Source: CALCNS01 sp937897315 (GTDB taxonomy: Bacteria > Bacillota > JAAYKD01). Taken from it: DNA of 64,000 bases. Where the stretch lies: the NCBI GenBank assembly GCA_036744005.1, contig DAINOJ010000010.1:1-64000 (forward strand), given 5' to 3'. This document shows, piece after piece, positions 24,931 to 34,381 of the stretch. Numbering within the stretch: position 1 is the stretch's first letter; each line of letters begins with the position of its first letter. Both the position numbers and the translations under genes were made by a program. Under the pieces are notes generated by a model. It made no database searches and was not told the DNA's origin. It saw only the letters and a list, made by a program, of their open reading frames with translations.

Positions 24931-27173
24931 CCCTGCAAATGCTTTACGAAATATTCTATGAGTTTACGGCGATAATATGGGTGATCGTGCAAATCATGAT
25001 GACGATTGGGAAGAATGAGTAAATCAAAGTCCTTATCGGCATTGATTAGAGCATTGACAATACGCATAGTACTGGCAGGGTGCACATTGTCGTCCAGGTC
25101 CCCGTGCATTAATAGCAAATGACCTTCAAGTTTATCGGCTAAGAACTCTGCATTCTGTGCCTTCCAAAGATCCTTATTGAAGGGTTCCATAAATAATTCT
25201 GACCAGCTGGCACTATAAATCTCTTGTGAATGATTCCCTGCAGTTGCAACACCAACCTTATACAAGTGAGGTAGTTTCACCATAAACTGATAGGTCGCAA
25301 ACCCACCACCACTGTGCCCCCATACTCCCACTCGATTTAAATCCATCCCAGGGTACTTCGTTTTTAGTTGTGGATAGGCCGCTTCATGATCTTCCATTCC
25401 GGCACAAGCACCCATGTTATTATAACAGTGGTCATGAAAAGCTTTCCCACGTAAAGGAGTTCCCCTGCCATCGATGATTACCGCAATAAACCCTAAATTG
25501 GCAAGTGTTTGTGTATAGCCGGCATGCCTAGACAATGTCTCCATAAAAGTTTGAGGAGCTAACATTTTCTGATTCCCACCATAACAATACTCTACGACCG
25601 GATACAATTGATCGTCACTATAGTCTTTTGGCAAAAACAACATTCCGTGTATATTGGTGACGCCATCGGCTGCTTTCACGCAGAAAGGTGTTGGTTCGAT
25701 ATACCCAGCTTCTCTTAACTTCGTCGCATCACATCGTACGACTTCTCGTATCTTAGAACCTGCAGTTTTATATAGGCTTACAATAGGTTCTCGATGATAG
25801 GAGGTCCATACATCGATATAATGCTGTCCATCCGGGCTGAAATGTGTTTCATGATCTCCTGCTTGCGATTGCAAACACTCGATATCACCGCTCTCCAAAT
25901 TTAGGCAATATGGGTATTTTTGGTATGGTGTCTCTCCTAGACCACGATTGCTTGCAGAAAAGAATAGCAGCTTTCGGTTTGAATCCAAATGAAGTATCTG
26001 TCTCACCGTGTATCCTTCTGTTAACTTACGACAAGAGCCATCGGTGAGTCCATATTGGTAGATATCAAACCACCCATCTCTTTCACTGAGCCAAAAAAGG
26101 CTATCAAGCTTTTCGGATAAATAGTATTTCTTTTTTGCATAGTCAGATGCATTGTTTCCTGCGTTCTGCATTTTGTAGTGATCCAAGAAAATGAAGGTTG
26201 AGGAGCTCTCTGTAAAAAAATATCGTAAACATTGAGTCATATGGTCATACAAGTACACCTTGCTTCGCGTATTTTCTCTGTTCTTCACTTGAAAGAGAGT
26301 ATACCGTCCCTCCAAAGAATCCCCAAAACTCAAAGGGATTGTACCTGAAAATGCAAAGCGACCCAACCCTAGAGACTGGCAGACATCCTCTTCCGTATCT
26401 ATTCTATAGTATTCCACTTCGGGTAGATGAGGATCCCCAGGCAGAGGATAATGATAGGTATGGACCACCGGACGAACTGCTTCGTTTCCTTGCGGTACAC
26501 TCTGGACCAAGGTGTAGGTCTCTACTTTTCTTACATCCATTTTATAGGTCCAAAGAGTCCGGCTGTCCTCACTCCAAGTAACTCCCAGAGGTAAAGGGAC
26601 ATTCTTTAGTTTTGCAGCTATGACCCCGCTCGCGTTGGCACATAGAATACCATATCCAAATTCTTCTGTTCCATCCTTGGTCAATGCTTTTACGACTCCG
26701 GTTTTACAATTCATCAAAAACAAGTTGCCCTCAAAACCCCAAACGGCTTTGCTCTTGTCCGGAGACAGAATCGCTCCATTCGGAGTGGGTTTCATTAGAG
26801 GAACAAGTTCCTTACCGGTAAAACAGTATCTCATCACCGCTTGCGCACCGGGAGGTGTCGTAAAATATAGATTCCCTGTTTCGTCTAAACTTTCAAATAC
26901 AATGGGTAATTGATTCTCTGATATCACTGTTTTCTTCTCGGTAGATAAGCATTTCGCCAATTCCACGTGAGAAAACGCTTCTGTCTCCTCTCCTGTCTCT
27001 AGATCGTGAAGGAGATACGACGCTTTTTTATCGGTTCCCTCCCAGGACTCTTTTATATACACAAATTGCTGATTCGATAGGAACCAAGGTTTGAATTGTC
27101 CATTCAAAACCATGGCTTCCGCTCGTTCTGGCATAAACTGAAGGGCCTTGTCCCATTTCTTTTTTTCTATCAT
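24927..27173 (-). CDS. Prolyl oligopeptidase family S9 peptidase (DPP IV-like)
   Basis: This 748-residue enzyme has an N-terminal beta-propeller of about 500 residues, including the DPP IV-type YYRIDTEED and WLSERDGWFDIYQY stretches. A C-terminal alpha/beta hydrolase follows, with nucleophile Ser in GVWGHSGGGFATY, Asp in HGDLDDNVHP and His in LPNRHHDLHD. There is no signal peptide, so it would trim dipeptides from imported peptides in the cytoplasm. GGAGG precedes the ATG. It lies 16 bases after the YtcJ-like gene on the same strand. Confidence 0.9.
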   Translation of the reverse strand: MIEKKKWDKALQFMPERAEAMVLNGQFKPWFLSNQQFVYIKESWEGTDKKASYLLHDLETGEETEAFSHVELAKCLSTEKKTVISENQLPIVFESLDETGNLYFTTPPGAQAVMRYCFTGKELVPLMKPTPNGAILSPDKSKAVWGFEGNLFLMNCKTGVVKALTKDGTEEFGYGILCANASGVIAAKLKNVPLPLGVTWSEDSRTLWTYKMDVRKVETYTLVQSVPQGNEAVRPVVHTYHYPLPGDPHLPEVEYYRIDTEEDVCQSLGLGRFAFSGTIPLSFGDSLEGRYTLFQVKNRENTRSKVYLYDHMTQCLRYFFTESSSTFIFLDHYKMQNAGNNASDYAKKKYYLSEKLDSLFWLSERDGWFDIYQYGLTDGSCRKLTEGYTVRQILHLDSNRKLLFFSASNRGLGETPYQKYPYCLNLESGDIECLQSQAGDHETHFSPDGQHYIDVWTSYHREPIVSLYKTAGSKIREVVRCDATKLREAGYIEPTPFCVKAADGVTNIHGMLFLPKDYSDDQLYPVVEYCYGGNQKMLAPQTFMETLSRHAGYTQTLANLGFIAVIIDGRGTPLRGKAFHDHCYNNMGACAGMEDHEAAYPQLKTKYPGMDLNRVGVWGHSGGGFATYQFMVKLPHLYKVGVATAGNHSQEIYSASWSELFMEPFNKDLWKAQNAEFLADKLEGHLLLMHGDLDDNVHPASTMRIVNALINADKDFDLLILPNRHHDLHDHPYYRRKLIEYFVKHLQG

Positions 27174-27189
27174 GTTCTAATCCTCCCTC

Positions 27190-28806
27190 TTAGGCTAGGT
27201 GACCCCCAATCCAAGTTTGTATCGCTTTGGTGTCTTGAATTCTATGGGATTCTATAGAAAATATGTCTTGATCCAGAACAACAAAGTCTGCCAGCATCCC
27301 CTTCATAAGTCTCCCCTTTTCTCTTTCCTGGAAACAAGCAAATGCCGAACCATAGGTATACATTTTCACCGCCTGTTCAATGGTAATCTTTTGCTCCGGT
27401 AACCACCCTCCCAAAGGAACTCCCTTTGTATCGGTACGGGTCACTGCACAACCTAACCCAATAAAGGGATTGAAAGGCTCAACAGGTGCATCGGAACCTC
27501 CCGCTAATATCACTCCCAAATCCAGCATAGTTTTCCATGCATATGAGGACTTTGCTCTATCATGCCCAATTCTTTTCTCAACAATATGCAAATCGGTGCC
27601 AACAAAACCCGGTTGTGCATCGATGACAACGCCTAATCGTTGAATTTGTAATAACTGTGCTGGAGTAGTCAACTGAGCATGAATGATCCGAGGTCTTGCA
27701 TCTTTCTTTGGGGTGGCCTTCAGTGCGCTTTCAAAGGCATTTAACATTCCTTGTATGGCAGCATCACCAATAGCATGCCCACTCATCTGATATCCTAAAA
27801 CATGTGCCAAACTTAATATGGCATTCTTCTGTTCTTGGGTTAAGGTTTCTAGACCCATGGTTGTGGAATCGTCGGAGTAAGGTGATAGCATGTGTGCCGT
27901 CCTACCTCCAAGGGATCCGTCACACATCAGTTTAACCGGTCCCAAACTCATGCGTTCATTATTAGCGTGGCCATAATCATTTTCCTTCCAATGATGAAAT
28001 TGCAACAACCCTTCCACACTGCCAAATAGAAGCTGGTGATTGATACGTAACCCCACAGGATTTTCTACTATCCAATCTTGGTAAGCCCCTAATGCTTTAT
28101 CCCAGCCTTCATTTCCTGTATTTCCCACATCATTGCTTTGTACACTAGTCAATCCGGATGCGACGGCTGCTTTAGCAGCATTTCGTATGTATCTGTGTAC
28201 GTCTTCTCGTTTCTCTTTCGGATAATGTGCTGTAGCTAAGCCCATGGCACTTTCTCTCAGGATACCCAATGGCTCACCGTTGGTATCCAAATCCACTTGA
28301 CCGTTACTCGCAAACTGATACCCATGACCAATATCAGCCATTTTTAAAAGCACCGAGTTCACGACTGCTATATGACCGCAGGCGCGAACGATTACCACTG
28401 GTTTGCTCTGAGAGACTTGGTCCAAATCGTATCGAGTCGGCATGGCGTGATCTGGGAATCGATCCTGCAGGAATCCTCGACCTGTAATCATTGCAGCCTC
28501 TGGGTTTCTATCGGCAAATGCGCGACATTTAGAAATGACTTCGTCTCTTGACGTACATTCGTTCAAACGGACCCATTCCATCATCCTACCAACATTCACT
28601 AAATGCATATGACTGTCGTGCAATCCTGGAATCACCGTTTGTCCTTCCAAAGAGATGTGTTTCGCTCCGGTAAATTGCAAGGATAGCTCTTCCGTACTCC
28701 CGCAAGCCAAAACTCTTCCCGCTTCTACGGCCATAGCTTCTGCTTTGGGTCGTAAAACATCTCCTGTCCAGATATTACCATTGATAAATAGCTTTCTCTC
28801 ACTCAT
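27190..28806 (-). CDS. YtcJ-like amidohydrolase (amidohydrolase family 3)
   Basis: This 538-residue metal-dependent hydrolase has IPGLHDSHMHLVNVGRMM for the first metal pair, MCDGSLGGRTAHM, SGHAIGDAAI, RIIHAQLTTPAQL and AGGSDAPVEPFNPF for the remaining ligands. It matches the YtcJ/LAF3 group, whose members hydrolyse amide or carbamate bonds. The precise substrate is unknown. AAGGAGG precedes the ATG. It is divergent from an M14 peptidase gene and upstream of the S9 peptidase, so N-acyl amino acid or peptide breakdown is likely. Confidence 0.85.
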   Translation of the reverse strand: MSERKLFINGNIWTGDVLRPKAEAMAVEAGRVLACGSTEELSLQFTGAKHISLEGQTVIPGLHDSHMHLVNVGRMMEWVRLNECTSRDEVISKCRAFADRNPEAAMITGRGFLQDRFPDHAMPTRYDLDQVSQSKPVVIVRACGHIAVVNSVLLKMADIGHGYQFASNGQVDLDTNGEPLGILRESAMGLATAHYPKEKREDVHRYIRNAAKAAVASGLTSVQSNDVGNTGNEGWDKALGAYQDWIVENPVGLRINHQLLFGSVEGLLQFHHWKENDYGHANNERMSLGPVKLMCDGSLGGRTAHMLSPYSDDSTTMGLETLTQEQKNAILSLAHVLGYQMSGHAIGDAAIQGMLNAFESALKATPKKDARPRIIHAQLTTPAQLLQIQRLGVVIDAQPGFVGTDLHIVEKRIGHDRAKSSYAWKTMLDLGVILAGGSDAPVEPFNPFIGLGCAVTRTDTKGVPLGGWLPEQKITIEQAVKMYTYGSAFACFQEREKGRLMKGMLADFVVLDQDIFSIESHRIQDTKAIQTWIGGHLA

Positions 28807-28859
28807 TTAAATTCCTCCTTCACTTCACTGCACAAATATTTCTCCTGAAAATAATGAAA

Positions 28860-28880
28860 TCCTTCCTAGTGTCGGAAGGA
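28860..28880. other. Hairpin in divergent intergenic region
   Basis: TCCTTCC (28860-28866) pairs with GGAAGGA (28874-28880). A smaller GCG-TTT-CGC hairpin follows a few bases on. Since both flanking genes read away, it is not a terminator and may be a leader element or an operator. Confidence 0.4.
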
Positions 28881-28945
28881 ATAGCGTTTCGCTTATCGAA
28901 ATAGACAACTACTTCAGATTTCTTCATTAACTACGGAAAGGATTG

Positions 28946-30637
28946 ATGCTAGTGGCTTCACTGAAACTGGATTATACCAGGTATTATCGCTATCATGCCT
29001 TAGTAGAAGCGTTGGAAAATTTTTGTCTGGAATTTCCGAAATTGACCAAGCTCTACTCTATTGGCAAGAGTTCCGGAGGCCGGGATCTTTGGTGTATGGA
29101 ATTGACCAATCGCGAAACAGGTGCAGCGGAATGCAAACCGGGATTCTACCTCGACGGAAACACTCATGCCGGCGAAGTAACCGGTAGTATGGCGTGCTTA
29201 TACACCATTGATTACCTGTTAAACCATTATGGAGAAGATCAGAAAGCAACATGGTTATTGGACCATAAGTCTTTTTATGTGATTCCACGGGTTTCACCCG
29301 ACGGAGCGGAGTTTTACTTAACGACTCCTTATACCGTTCGATCATCCGATAAGGAATACACATTTCCCGATTATGCAGATCCTTCTGGTTTGAGCGGAGA
29401 AGATATCGATGGAGATGGCCAAATTCTGCAAATGAGAGTTCGCGATGACATTACAGGAACGCTCAAGATATCCGATAAGGATGCTCGTTTAATGATACCT
29501 AGAAGTCCCGATGACTTCGGCGGGGCATACTACCATGTGTATACCGAGGGTATTATCCAAGGATACGACGGCTATGAGATGAAGATGGCACCCAACAAAT
29601 GGGGTTTAGACTTCAATCGAAATTATCCTATTAACTGGAGACCACCGCATGTCCAAAGTGGTGCGGGTCCCAGACCCAATTCCGAACCGGAAACCGCAGC
29701 GATATCTGATTTCCTGCTAAAACAAAAAAATCTTGGAGCTTGTCTATACTATCATACCTCCGGTGGGGAGCACTTACGTGGCTTGTGCATTGATACAGAC
29801 GATAAAATGCATCCTGCTGATTTAGCCATGTATAAAGCATTGGGACAACGAGGCACCGATCATACAGGATACCCCGTGAAGAGCCTGTTTGTGGATTATA
29901 CCAATCGAGTTCCTCAGTGGGGGACTTTCCTCGATATGACCTTCACATACTTAGGCATGTTCTCTTATGCGACAGAATTATGGGATCTGATTGGCCGTGC
30001 GGGTGTGAAAGATGGCAGCTGGTTGAAGATTTCGAAGATGACTCCTGCCGAGCAAGAAGAGGTTCAACTCAAACTTCTGAAATGGAATGATGAAGTGATG
30101 AGCGGTGAATGCTTTGTGAACTGGCATGAATATGACCATCCTCAATTGGGCACAGTGGAAATCGGTGGTTGGACCCCTAAATACGGACGTCAAAATCCTC
30201 CTGCTAAGTTATTGCAAGAAGAATGTCATAAAAATATGTTGTTTAGTCTTGCTTTCGCTGCTTCTTTACCGGGTTTAACCATTTCGGACTTAAAAACAGA
30301 GAAAATCGCAGAATCCGTTTATCGTGTCACAGGGAAAGTGGAAAACTCGGGATTCCTACCGACAAGCGGTAGCAACCAAGCGGAGATCAATAAGATTGCT
30401 GCTCCGGTCAAAGTCTCATTATGTGGAGCGGAGATTCTCCAAGGGGAGCAAGAAGTGGAGATTGGACACTTGAAGGGCTATGGTAGTACAGCCGGTGGGT
30501 ATATGAATGTTAGCGGAGCAGGTTCCAAGAAAAAAGTGGAATGGCTCGTTCGAGCTAACCCCGGTAGTTGCATCACTGTACATGCCTATGCACCACGAGC
30601 CGGCCGTGCATCAGCCAGTATTGAAATTGTAGAATAG
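28946..30637 (+). CDS. M14 zinc carboxypeptidase-family protein, copy 1
   Basis: This 563-residue intracellular M14 peptidase has zinc ligands in NTHAGEVTGS (HxxE, near residue 70), a third His in YYHTSGGEHLRG and the catalytic Glu in YATELWDLIG. The Arg of FNRNYPINW is also in place. A C-terminal domain of about 120 residues (from ISDLKTEKIAESVYRVTG) is beta-rich. It lacks a signal peptide, unlike most M14 carboxypeptidases. The start is uncertain: TTG 28943, ATG 28946 or GTG 28952 all lie near GGAAAGG. It is followed after 24 bases by a paralogue. Confidence 0.88.
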   Translation: MLVASLKLDYTRYYRYHALVEALENFCLEFPKLTKLYSIGKSSGGRDLWCMELTNRETGAAECKPGFYLDGNTHAGEVTGSMACLYTIDYLLNHYGEDQKATWLLDHKSFYVIPRVSPDGAEFYLTTPYTVRSSDKEYTFPDYADPSGLSGEDIDGDGQILQMRVRDDITGTLKISDKDARLMIPRSPDDFGGAYYHVYTEGIIQGYDGYEMKMAPNKWGLDFNRNYPINWRPPHVQSGAGPRPNSEPETAAISDFLLKQKNLGACLYYHTSGGEHLRGLCIDTDDKMHPADLAMYKALGQRGTDHTGYPVKSLFVDYTNRVPQWGTFLDMTFTYLGMFSYATELWDLIGRAGVKDGSWLKISKMTPAEQEEVQLKLLKWNDEVMSGECFVNWHEYDHPQLGTVEIGGWTPKYGRQNPPAKLLQEECHKNMLFSLAFAASLPGLTISDLKTEKIAESVYRVTGKVENSGFLPTSGSNQAEINKIAAPVKVSLCGAEILQGEQEVEIGHLKGYGSTAGGYMNVSGAGSKKKVEWLVRANPGSCITVHAYAPRAGRASASIEIVE

Positions 30638-30661
30638 TACTATACAAAAGGAGGTTTCATC

Positions 30662-32305
30662 ATGAAAGTCGCTTATGAACCAGCAAAATATTATACATGG
30701 TCAGAAATCTGTGAATTGATGGATCAATGGTGTGTCGCCTTTCCGGAACTAGTCAAACAATATCCTATTGGTAAAACATATGAAGGCCGAGAGATCATTT
30801 GTTTAGAAATGTCTTCTCCGAAAGGAGATTCCAAAGAGAAACCTGGATATTATATCGATGCCAATTTCCATGCCGGTGAGGTAACCGGATCGGCGGTCGC
30901 TTTATATACCACTTCTTGGTTGTTGGAGAACTATGGAAAAGACGAAGATGCTACCCAAATTCTAGACACTCGTACAGTATATATGGTACCTCGCGTTACC
31001 ATTGATGGCTCTGAGCTCTACCTCAATACCCCCTACATGATTCGCTCGTCGGTTCGCTTATTCCCCTTTACAGAAGATCAACCCGGCTTACATGGTGAAG
31101 ATATGGATGGCGACGGATGGATCACTCAAATGCGAGTGAAAGATCCACATGGCGAGTATAAAGTCGATCCGGAAGACCCCAGACTGATGATCAAGCGTCT
31201 ACCAGATGAAGTAGAAGGCGATTTTTATCGAGTCTATACCGAAGGTAAAATCGTGGAATTCGATGGCGTTGAAGTTCAACATGCTCGCTCCCGTTGGGGT
31301 TTAGATGTCAACCGTAATATGCCTGCATTTTGGGACATCGATGCCAAGCAAATTGGTTCTGGTGACTATGCTTTGTCGGAACCCGAAACAAAGTCCGTCG
31401 CTGACTTCCTGATCAAGACCAAGAACATAGCCGGAGCGCAAAGTTACCATACTACCGGAGAGGTACATTTACGACCCTGCTGCACTACTCCAGACAAATC
31501 TATGGTACCCGGTGATCTTGCTGCATACAAAGCTTTAGGAATTCGGGGAGTTGAATACACCGGTTATGGCCATTGCAGTGTATACGATGGTTATTTAGCT
31601 CCCGAGCAAAGAAACGCTCCCTTGAGAGGCGTTTATCTCGATTGGATTTATAATCATAGGGGTATCTTGTCCTGGTCTACCGAACTGTGGAGCGTCCCTC
31701 ATGCAGCAGGTGGAAAGAAAAACGATTTCTCAAAAGATCGACAACCCTACACGGACAAAGATCGCGAAGAAGATATGAGAAAAGTTTCGAAGTGGCATGA
31801 TGAGCATCAACTAGATTGCTTTGTTCCTTGGCATTCGTTTGAGCATCCGCAACTAGGTGTCGTAGAAATCGGAGGCTGGAAACAGAAATATATGTTCCAA
31901 AACCCACCACCCCAATTCTTACCTGAACTCTGTGAGAAAAATATGCGCTTCACAAATGTTCAAATCAAGGCACTAGCCGAACTAGATATTCGCAAAGTGA
32001 AGATTGTTCCAAAAGCTGAAGGTTTGTATGAGATTACCTGCGGAATCGTCAATAAGGGTTACTTACCAACTGGTGGATCTCATTTAGCTGAGCAAATCAA
32101 AGTTGTTCGCCCAATAGAAGTTTCATTATTAGGCGAAAGCATAGAAGTACCTAATGGTAAAGACGTCTTAAAATTCAACCAATTAAAGGGACGTGAAGAA
32201 AAGAAAGCCCAATGGTTGGTTTTGGGGAAACCAGGACAAACCGTAACCATAGTAGCAAAGAGTGAACGAGCCGGAACCGCCCGACACATCTTGACTCTTC
32301 CATAA
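30662..32305 (+). CDS. M14 zinc carboxypeptidase-family protein, copy 2
   Basis: This 547-residue paralogue of the preceding gene has intact motifs: ANFHAGEVTGS, SYHTTGEVHLRP and WSTELWSV. Regions DMDGDGWITQMRVKDP and WGLDVNRNMP also match copies 1 and 3. The shared DxDGDG stretch could bind calcium. No signal peptide is seen. AGGAGG precedes the ATG, and it is co-transcribed with copy 1. The tandem paralogues diverge clearly, so they probably differ in specificity. Confidence 0.88.
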   Translation: MKVAYEPAKYYTWSEICELMDQWCVAFPELVKQYPIGKTYEGREIICLEMSSPKGDSKEKPGYYIDANFHAGEVTGSAVALYTTSWLLENYGKDEDATQILDTRTVYMVPRVTIDGSELYLNTPYMIRSSVRLFPFTEDQPGLHGEDMDGDGWITQMRVKDPHGEYKVDPEDPRLMIKRLPDEVEGDFYRVYTEGKIVEFDGVEVQHARSRWGLDVNRNMPAFWDIDAKQIGSGDYALSEPETKSVADFLIKTKNIAGAQSYHTTGEVHLRPCCTTPDKSMVPGDLAAYKALGIRGVEYTGYGHCSVYDGYLAPEQRNAPLRGVYLDWIYNHRGILSWSTELWSVPHAAGGKKNDFSKDRQPYTDKDREEDMRKVSKWHDEHQLDCFVPWHSFEHPQLGVVEIGGWKQKYMFQNPPPQFLPELCEKNMRFTNVQIKALAELDIRKVKIVPKAEGLYEITCGIVNKGYLPTGGSHLAEQIKVVRPIEVSLLGESIEVPNGKDVLKFNQLKGREEKKAQWLVLGKPGQTVTIVAKSERAGTARHILTLP

Positions 32306-32325
32306 AGTCAACAAGACATCAACAA

Positions 32326-32358
32326 AACATCCTGTCAGGAGTCTCTTGACAGGATGTT
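32326..32358 (+). terminator. Hairpin after M14 copy 2, overlapping the asnS -35
   Basis: A 12-bp perfect stem (32326-32337 with 32347-32358) has a nine-base loop and a weak T-rich tail. Its 3' arm supplies five of the six bases of the next promoter's -35 box. Confidence 0.7.
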
Positions 32359-32374
32359 CTACTTTCTGTATAAT
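32346..32374 (+). promoter_or_regulatory. Consensus promoter of asnS
   Basis: TTGACA (32346-32351) and TATAAT (32369-32374) are 17 bases apart, matching the sigma-A consensus at all twelve positions. It lies just before the T-box leader. Confidence 0.9.
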
Positions 32375-32395
32375 AAATTAAATTTAAATCTTATT

Positions 32396-32650
32396 CAATG
32401 ATGCAGAGAGTAACAAACGTTGTGTTATAACAGAGACTCGGGAGGATGAGAACCGGGATAACATTGTTTGTGAAGAACACTGCTGAGAAGCCCTTCGAAC
32501 CCCATTTATGGTCAGTAGAAGCCGCCGGGTTCGCCCGATAAAGCGTTTTGAGCCGGGAGACCTATGGTCTCCAAAGTGGGTGGCACCGCGAATGTAAGCC
32601 CTTCGTCCCGCTGTTGTACGACAACAGTATGCGAAGGGCTTTTTTTATTA
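32396..32650 (+). promoter_or_regulatory. T-box riboswitch, asparagine
   Basis: This leader RNA senses uncharged tRNA-Asn. Stem I has the AGAGAGTA start and the GGGAGGATGAG distal region. The specifier AAC (Asn codon) is at 32476-32478 in the context TGAAG-AAC-ACTGCTGAGAAG. The T-box itself, GGTGGCACCGCG, is at 32579-32590. A terminator follows: AAGCCCTTCG (32596-32605) with CGAAGGGCTT (32632-32641) and a seven-T tail. Uncharged tRNA would stabilise the antiterminator and allow asnS transcription. Confidence 0.95.
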
Positions 32651-32670
32651 TAGCAAGGAGGTACAAGAAA

Positions 32671-34056
32671 ATGAAAATCAAGCAGTTGTTCCGTATGTCA
32701 CAACCCCCCATCGGCCAGGAGATTTGTGTGAACGGTTGGATTCGAACCTCTCGTGCATCAAATACCATTGGCTTCATCGAATTGAATGACGGTACTTTCT
32801 TTAAGAACCTGCAAGTGGTATTTGAATCCGGTGTTTTAGAGAATTATGCAGAAATCTCAAAATTAGCCATCGCCTCTGCTGTCGAGGTACGTGGAATCCT
32901 TTTAGAATCCCCTGGGGCAAAACAACCATTTGAATTGCACGCATCCCAGATCATTGAATTAGCCCCTTCTGCCAGTGATTATCCACTTCAAAAGAAAAGG
33001 CATTCTCTGGAATACTTACGAGAGATTGCATGGTTCCGTCCTCGCTCCAACCTCTTCTCAGCCGTTTTTCGGGTGCGTTCGGTAGCAGCTTTTGCTATTC
33101 ATCGCTTTTTCCAGGAAAATGGTTTTGTCTATGCCAATACACCTTTGATCACGGATTCAGATGGTGAAGGGGCAGGAGAAATGTTTCGGGTTACTACCCT
33201 AGATATGATGAACCTACCAAGGAACGCAACAGGAAGTATTGACTTTACGCAGGATTTCTTTGGTAAATCCACCTATTTGAATGTAACCGGGCAGTTACAA
33301 GCCGAAGCCATGGCTTTAGCCTTCCGAGATGTGTACACATTCGGCCCGACTTTCCGAGCTGAAAACTCCAACACCACTCGTCATGCAGCTGAATTTTGGA
33401 TGATGGAGCCGGAAATGGCGTTTGCCGACTTACATGACAATATGGAAAATATTGAATCCATGATTCAATTTGTCATTCGGACTGTACTACACGAATGTCC
33501 TGAAGAAATGCAGTTTTTTAATGAATTTATCGATAAAGATTTGCTATCTCGACTTGACAATGTGGTCTCCAACCAATTTGAGCGAATTTCATACACGGAA
33601 GCCGTAGACATTTTACTCCAATCCAAACACCCCTTCGAGTTTCCTGTCTCCTGGGGAATGGACCTTCAAACCGAACACGAACGCTTCCTTACAGAGAAAA
33701 TCTTCAAGAAACCTGTCTTTGTATACAATTATCCCAAGGAAATCAAAGCGTTTTACATGCGCCAAAACGAAGACGGCAAAACCGTAGCTGCCGTTGATTT
33801 ATTGGCTCCCGGCATTGGAGAGATTGTGGGAGGAAGCCAGCGTGAGGAACGGTATGAACCCTTAGTTCAACGCATGAACGAACTCGGAATGGATTTAGAA
33901 CCTTATCATTGGTATTTGGATCTTCGTAAATACGGTGGTGTATACCACAGTGGTTATGGATTGGGATTTGAACGTTTAGTCATGTATATCACCGGTGTCA
34001 GTAACATTCGCGATGTCTGCTTAAGTCCTAGAACTGTCGGCAACTGCATGTTCTAA
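32671..34056 (+). CDS. asnS: Asparaginyl-tRNA synthetase
   Basis: This 461-residue class II synthetase charges tRNA-Asn. The N-terminal OB-fold (VNGWIRTSRASNTIGFIELNDG) binds the anticodon. Class II motifs are seen as FRAENSNTTRHAAEFWMMEPE (motif 2) and GYGLGFERLVMYITGV (motif 3). The frame is open further upstream through the T-box, but the true start is the ATG at 32671 after AAGGAGGT. It is controlled by the T-box and followed after 15 bases by a glutaredoxin-like gene. Confidence 0.97.
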   Translation: MKIKQLFRMSQPPIGQEICVNGWIRTSRASNTIGFIELNDGTFFKNLQVVFESGVLENYAEISKLAIASAVEVRGILLESPGAKQPFELHASQIIELAPSASDYPLQKKRHSLEYLREIAWFRPRSNLFSAVFRVRSVAAFAIHRFFQENGFVYANTPLITDSDGEGAGEMFRVTTLDMMNLPRNATGSIDFTQDFFGKSTYLNVTGQLQAEAMALAFRDVYTFGPTFRAENSNTTRHAAEFWMMEPEMAFADLHDNMENIESMIQFVIRTVLHECPEEMQFFNEFIDKDLLSRLDNVVSNQFERISYTEAVDILLQSKHPFEFPVSWGMDLQTEHERFLTEKIFKKPVFVYNYPKEIKAFYMRQNEDGKTVAAVDLLAPGIGEIVGGSQREERYEPLVQRMNELGMDLEPYHWYLDLRKYGGVYHSGYGLGFERLVMYITGVSNIRDVCLSPRTVGNCMF

Positions 34057-34071
34057 GAAAGGAGAAACCAG

Positions 34072-34332
34072 ATGAAACTAAGATTATTTTATTTACCAAA
34101 CTGCCCACACTGTAAGAGAGCCCTAGCGATGATAGAAGAATTGCAAAGTGCAAACCCTGAATATGCTACAATTGAAATCGAGAAAATTAATGAACGTATC
34201 GAATCTGCACTGGCGAATCAATACGACTATTACCTAGTACCCACTTTCTATTTAGGAGAAACGAAGCTTTTCGAAGGAGTCCCTAACAAAGAAGCCATTG
34301 AAGGAGTATTAAAAAAAGCTCTCGTGAAATAA
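34072..34332 (+). CDS. Small thioredoxin-fold protein, glutaredoxin-like
   Basis: This 86-residue single-domain protein begins MKLRLFYLPNCPHCKRAL, with a CPHC active site at residues 11-14, and has the cis-Pro in YLVPTFYL. It is a thiol-disulfide oxidoreductase of unknown partner. It is 15 bases after asnS and under the same T-box, an odd pairing. A bidirectional terminator separates it from the convergent ArsC-like gene. AAAGGAG precedes the ATG. Confidence 0.85.
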   Translation: MKLRLFYLPNCPHCKRALAMIEELQSANPEYATIEIEKINERIESALANQYDYYLVPTFYLGETKLFEGVPNKEAIEGVLKKALVK

Positions 34333-34337
34333 AACAA

Positions 34338-34378
34338 AAAGCCTAGCGGTATTGATTACACTCATACCACTAGGCTTT
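34338..34378. terminator. Bidirectional terminator
   Basis: AAAGCCTAG (34338-34346) pairs with CTAGGCTTT (34370-34378), continued inward by GGTAT/ATACC. It separates the glutaredoxin-like and ArsC-like genes. Confidence 0.85.
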
Positions 34379-34381
34379 CCT

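Noticed and set aside
32548..32670. N-terminal extension of asnS into the T-box
   Set aside because: The extension is read from the T-box and terminator RNA, and the ATG at 32671 has a strong ribosome site.
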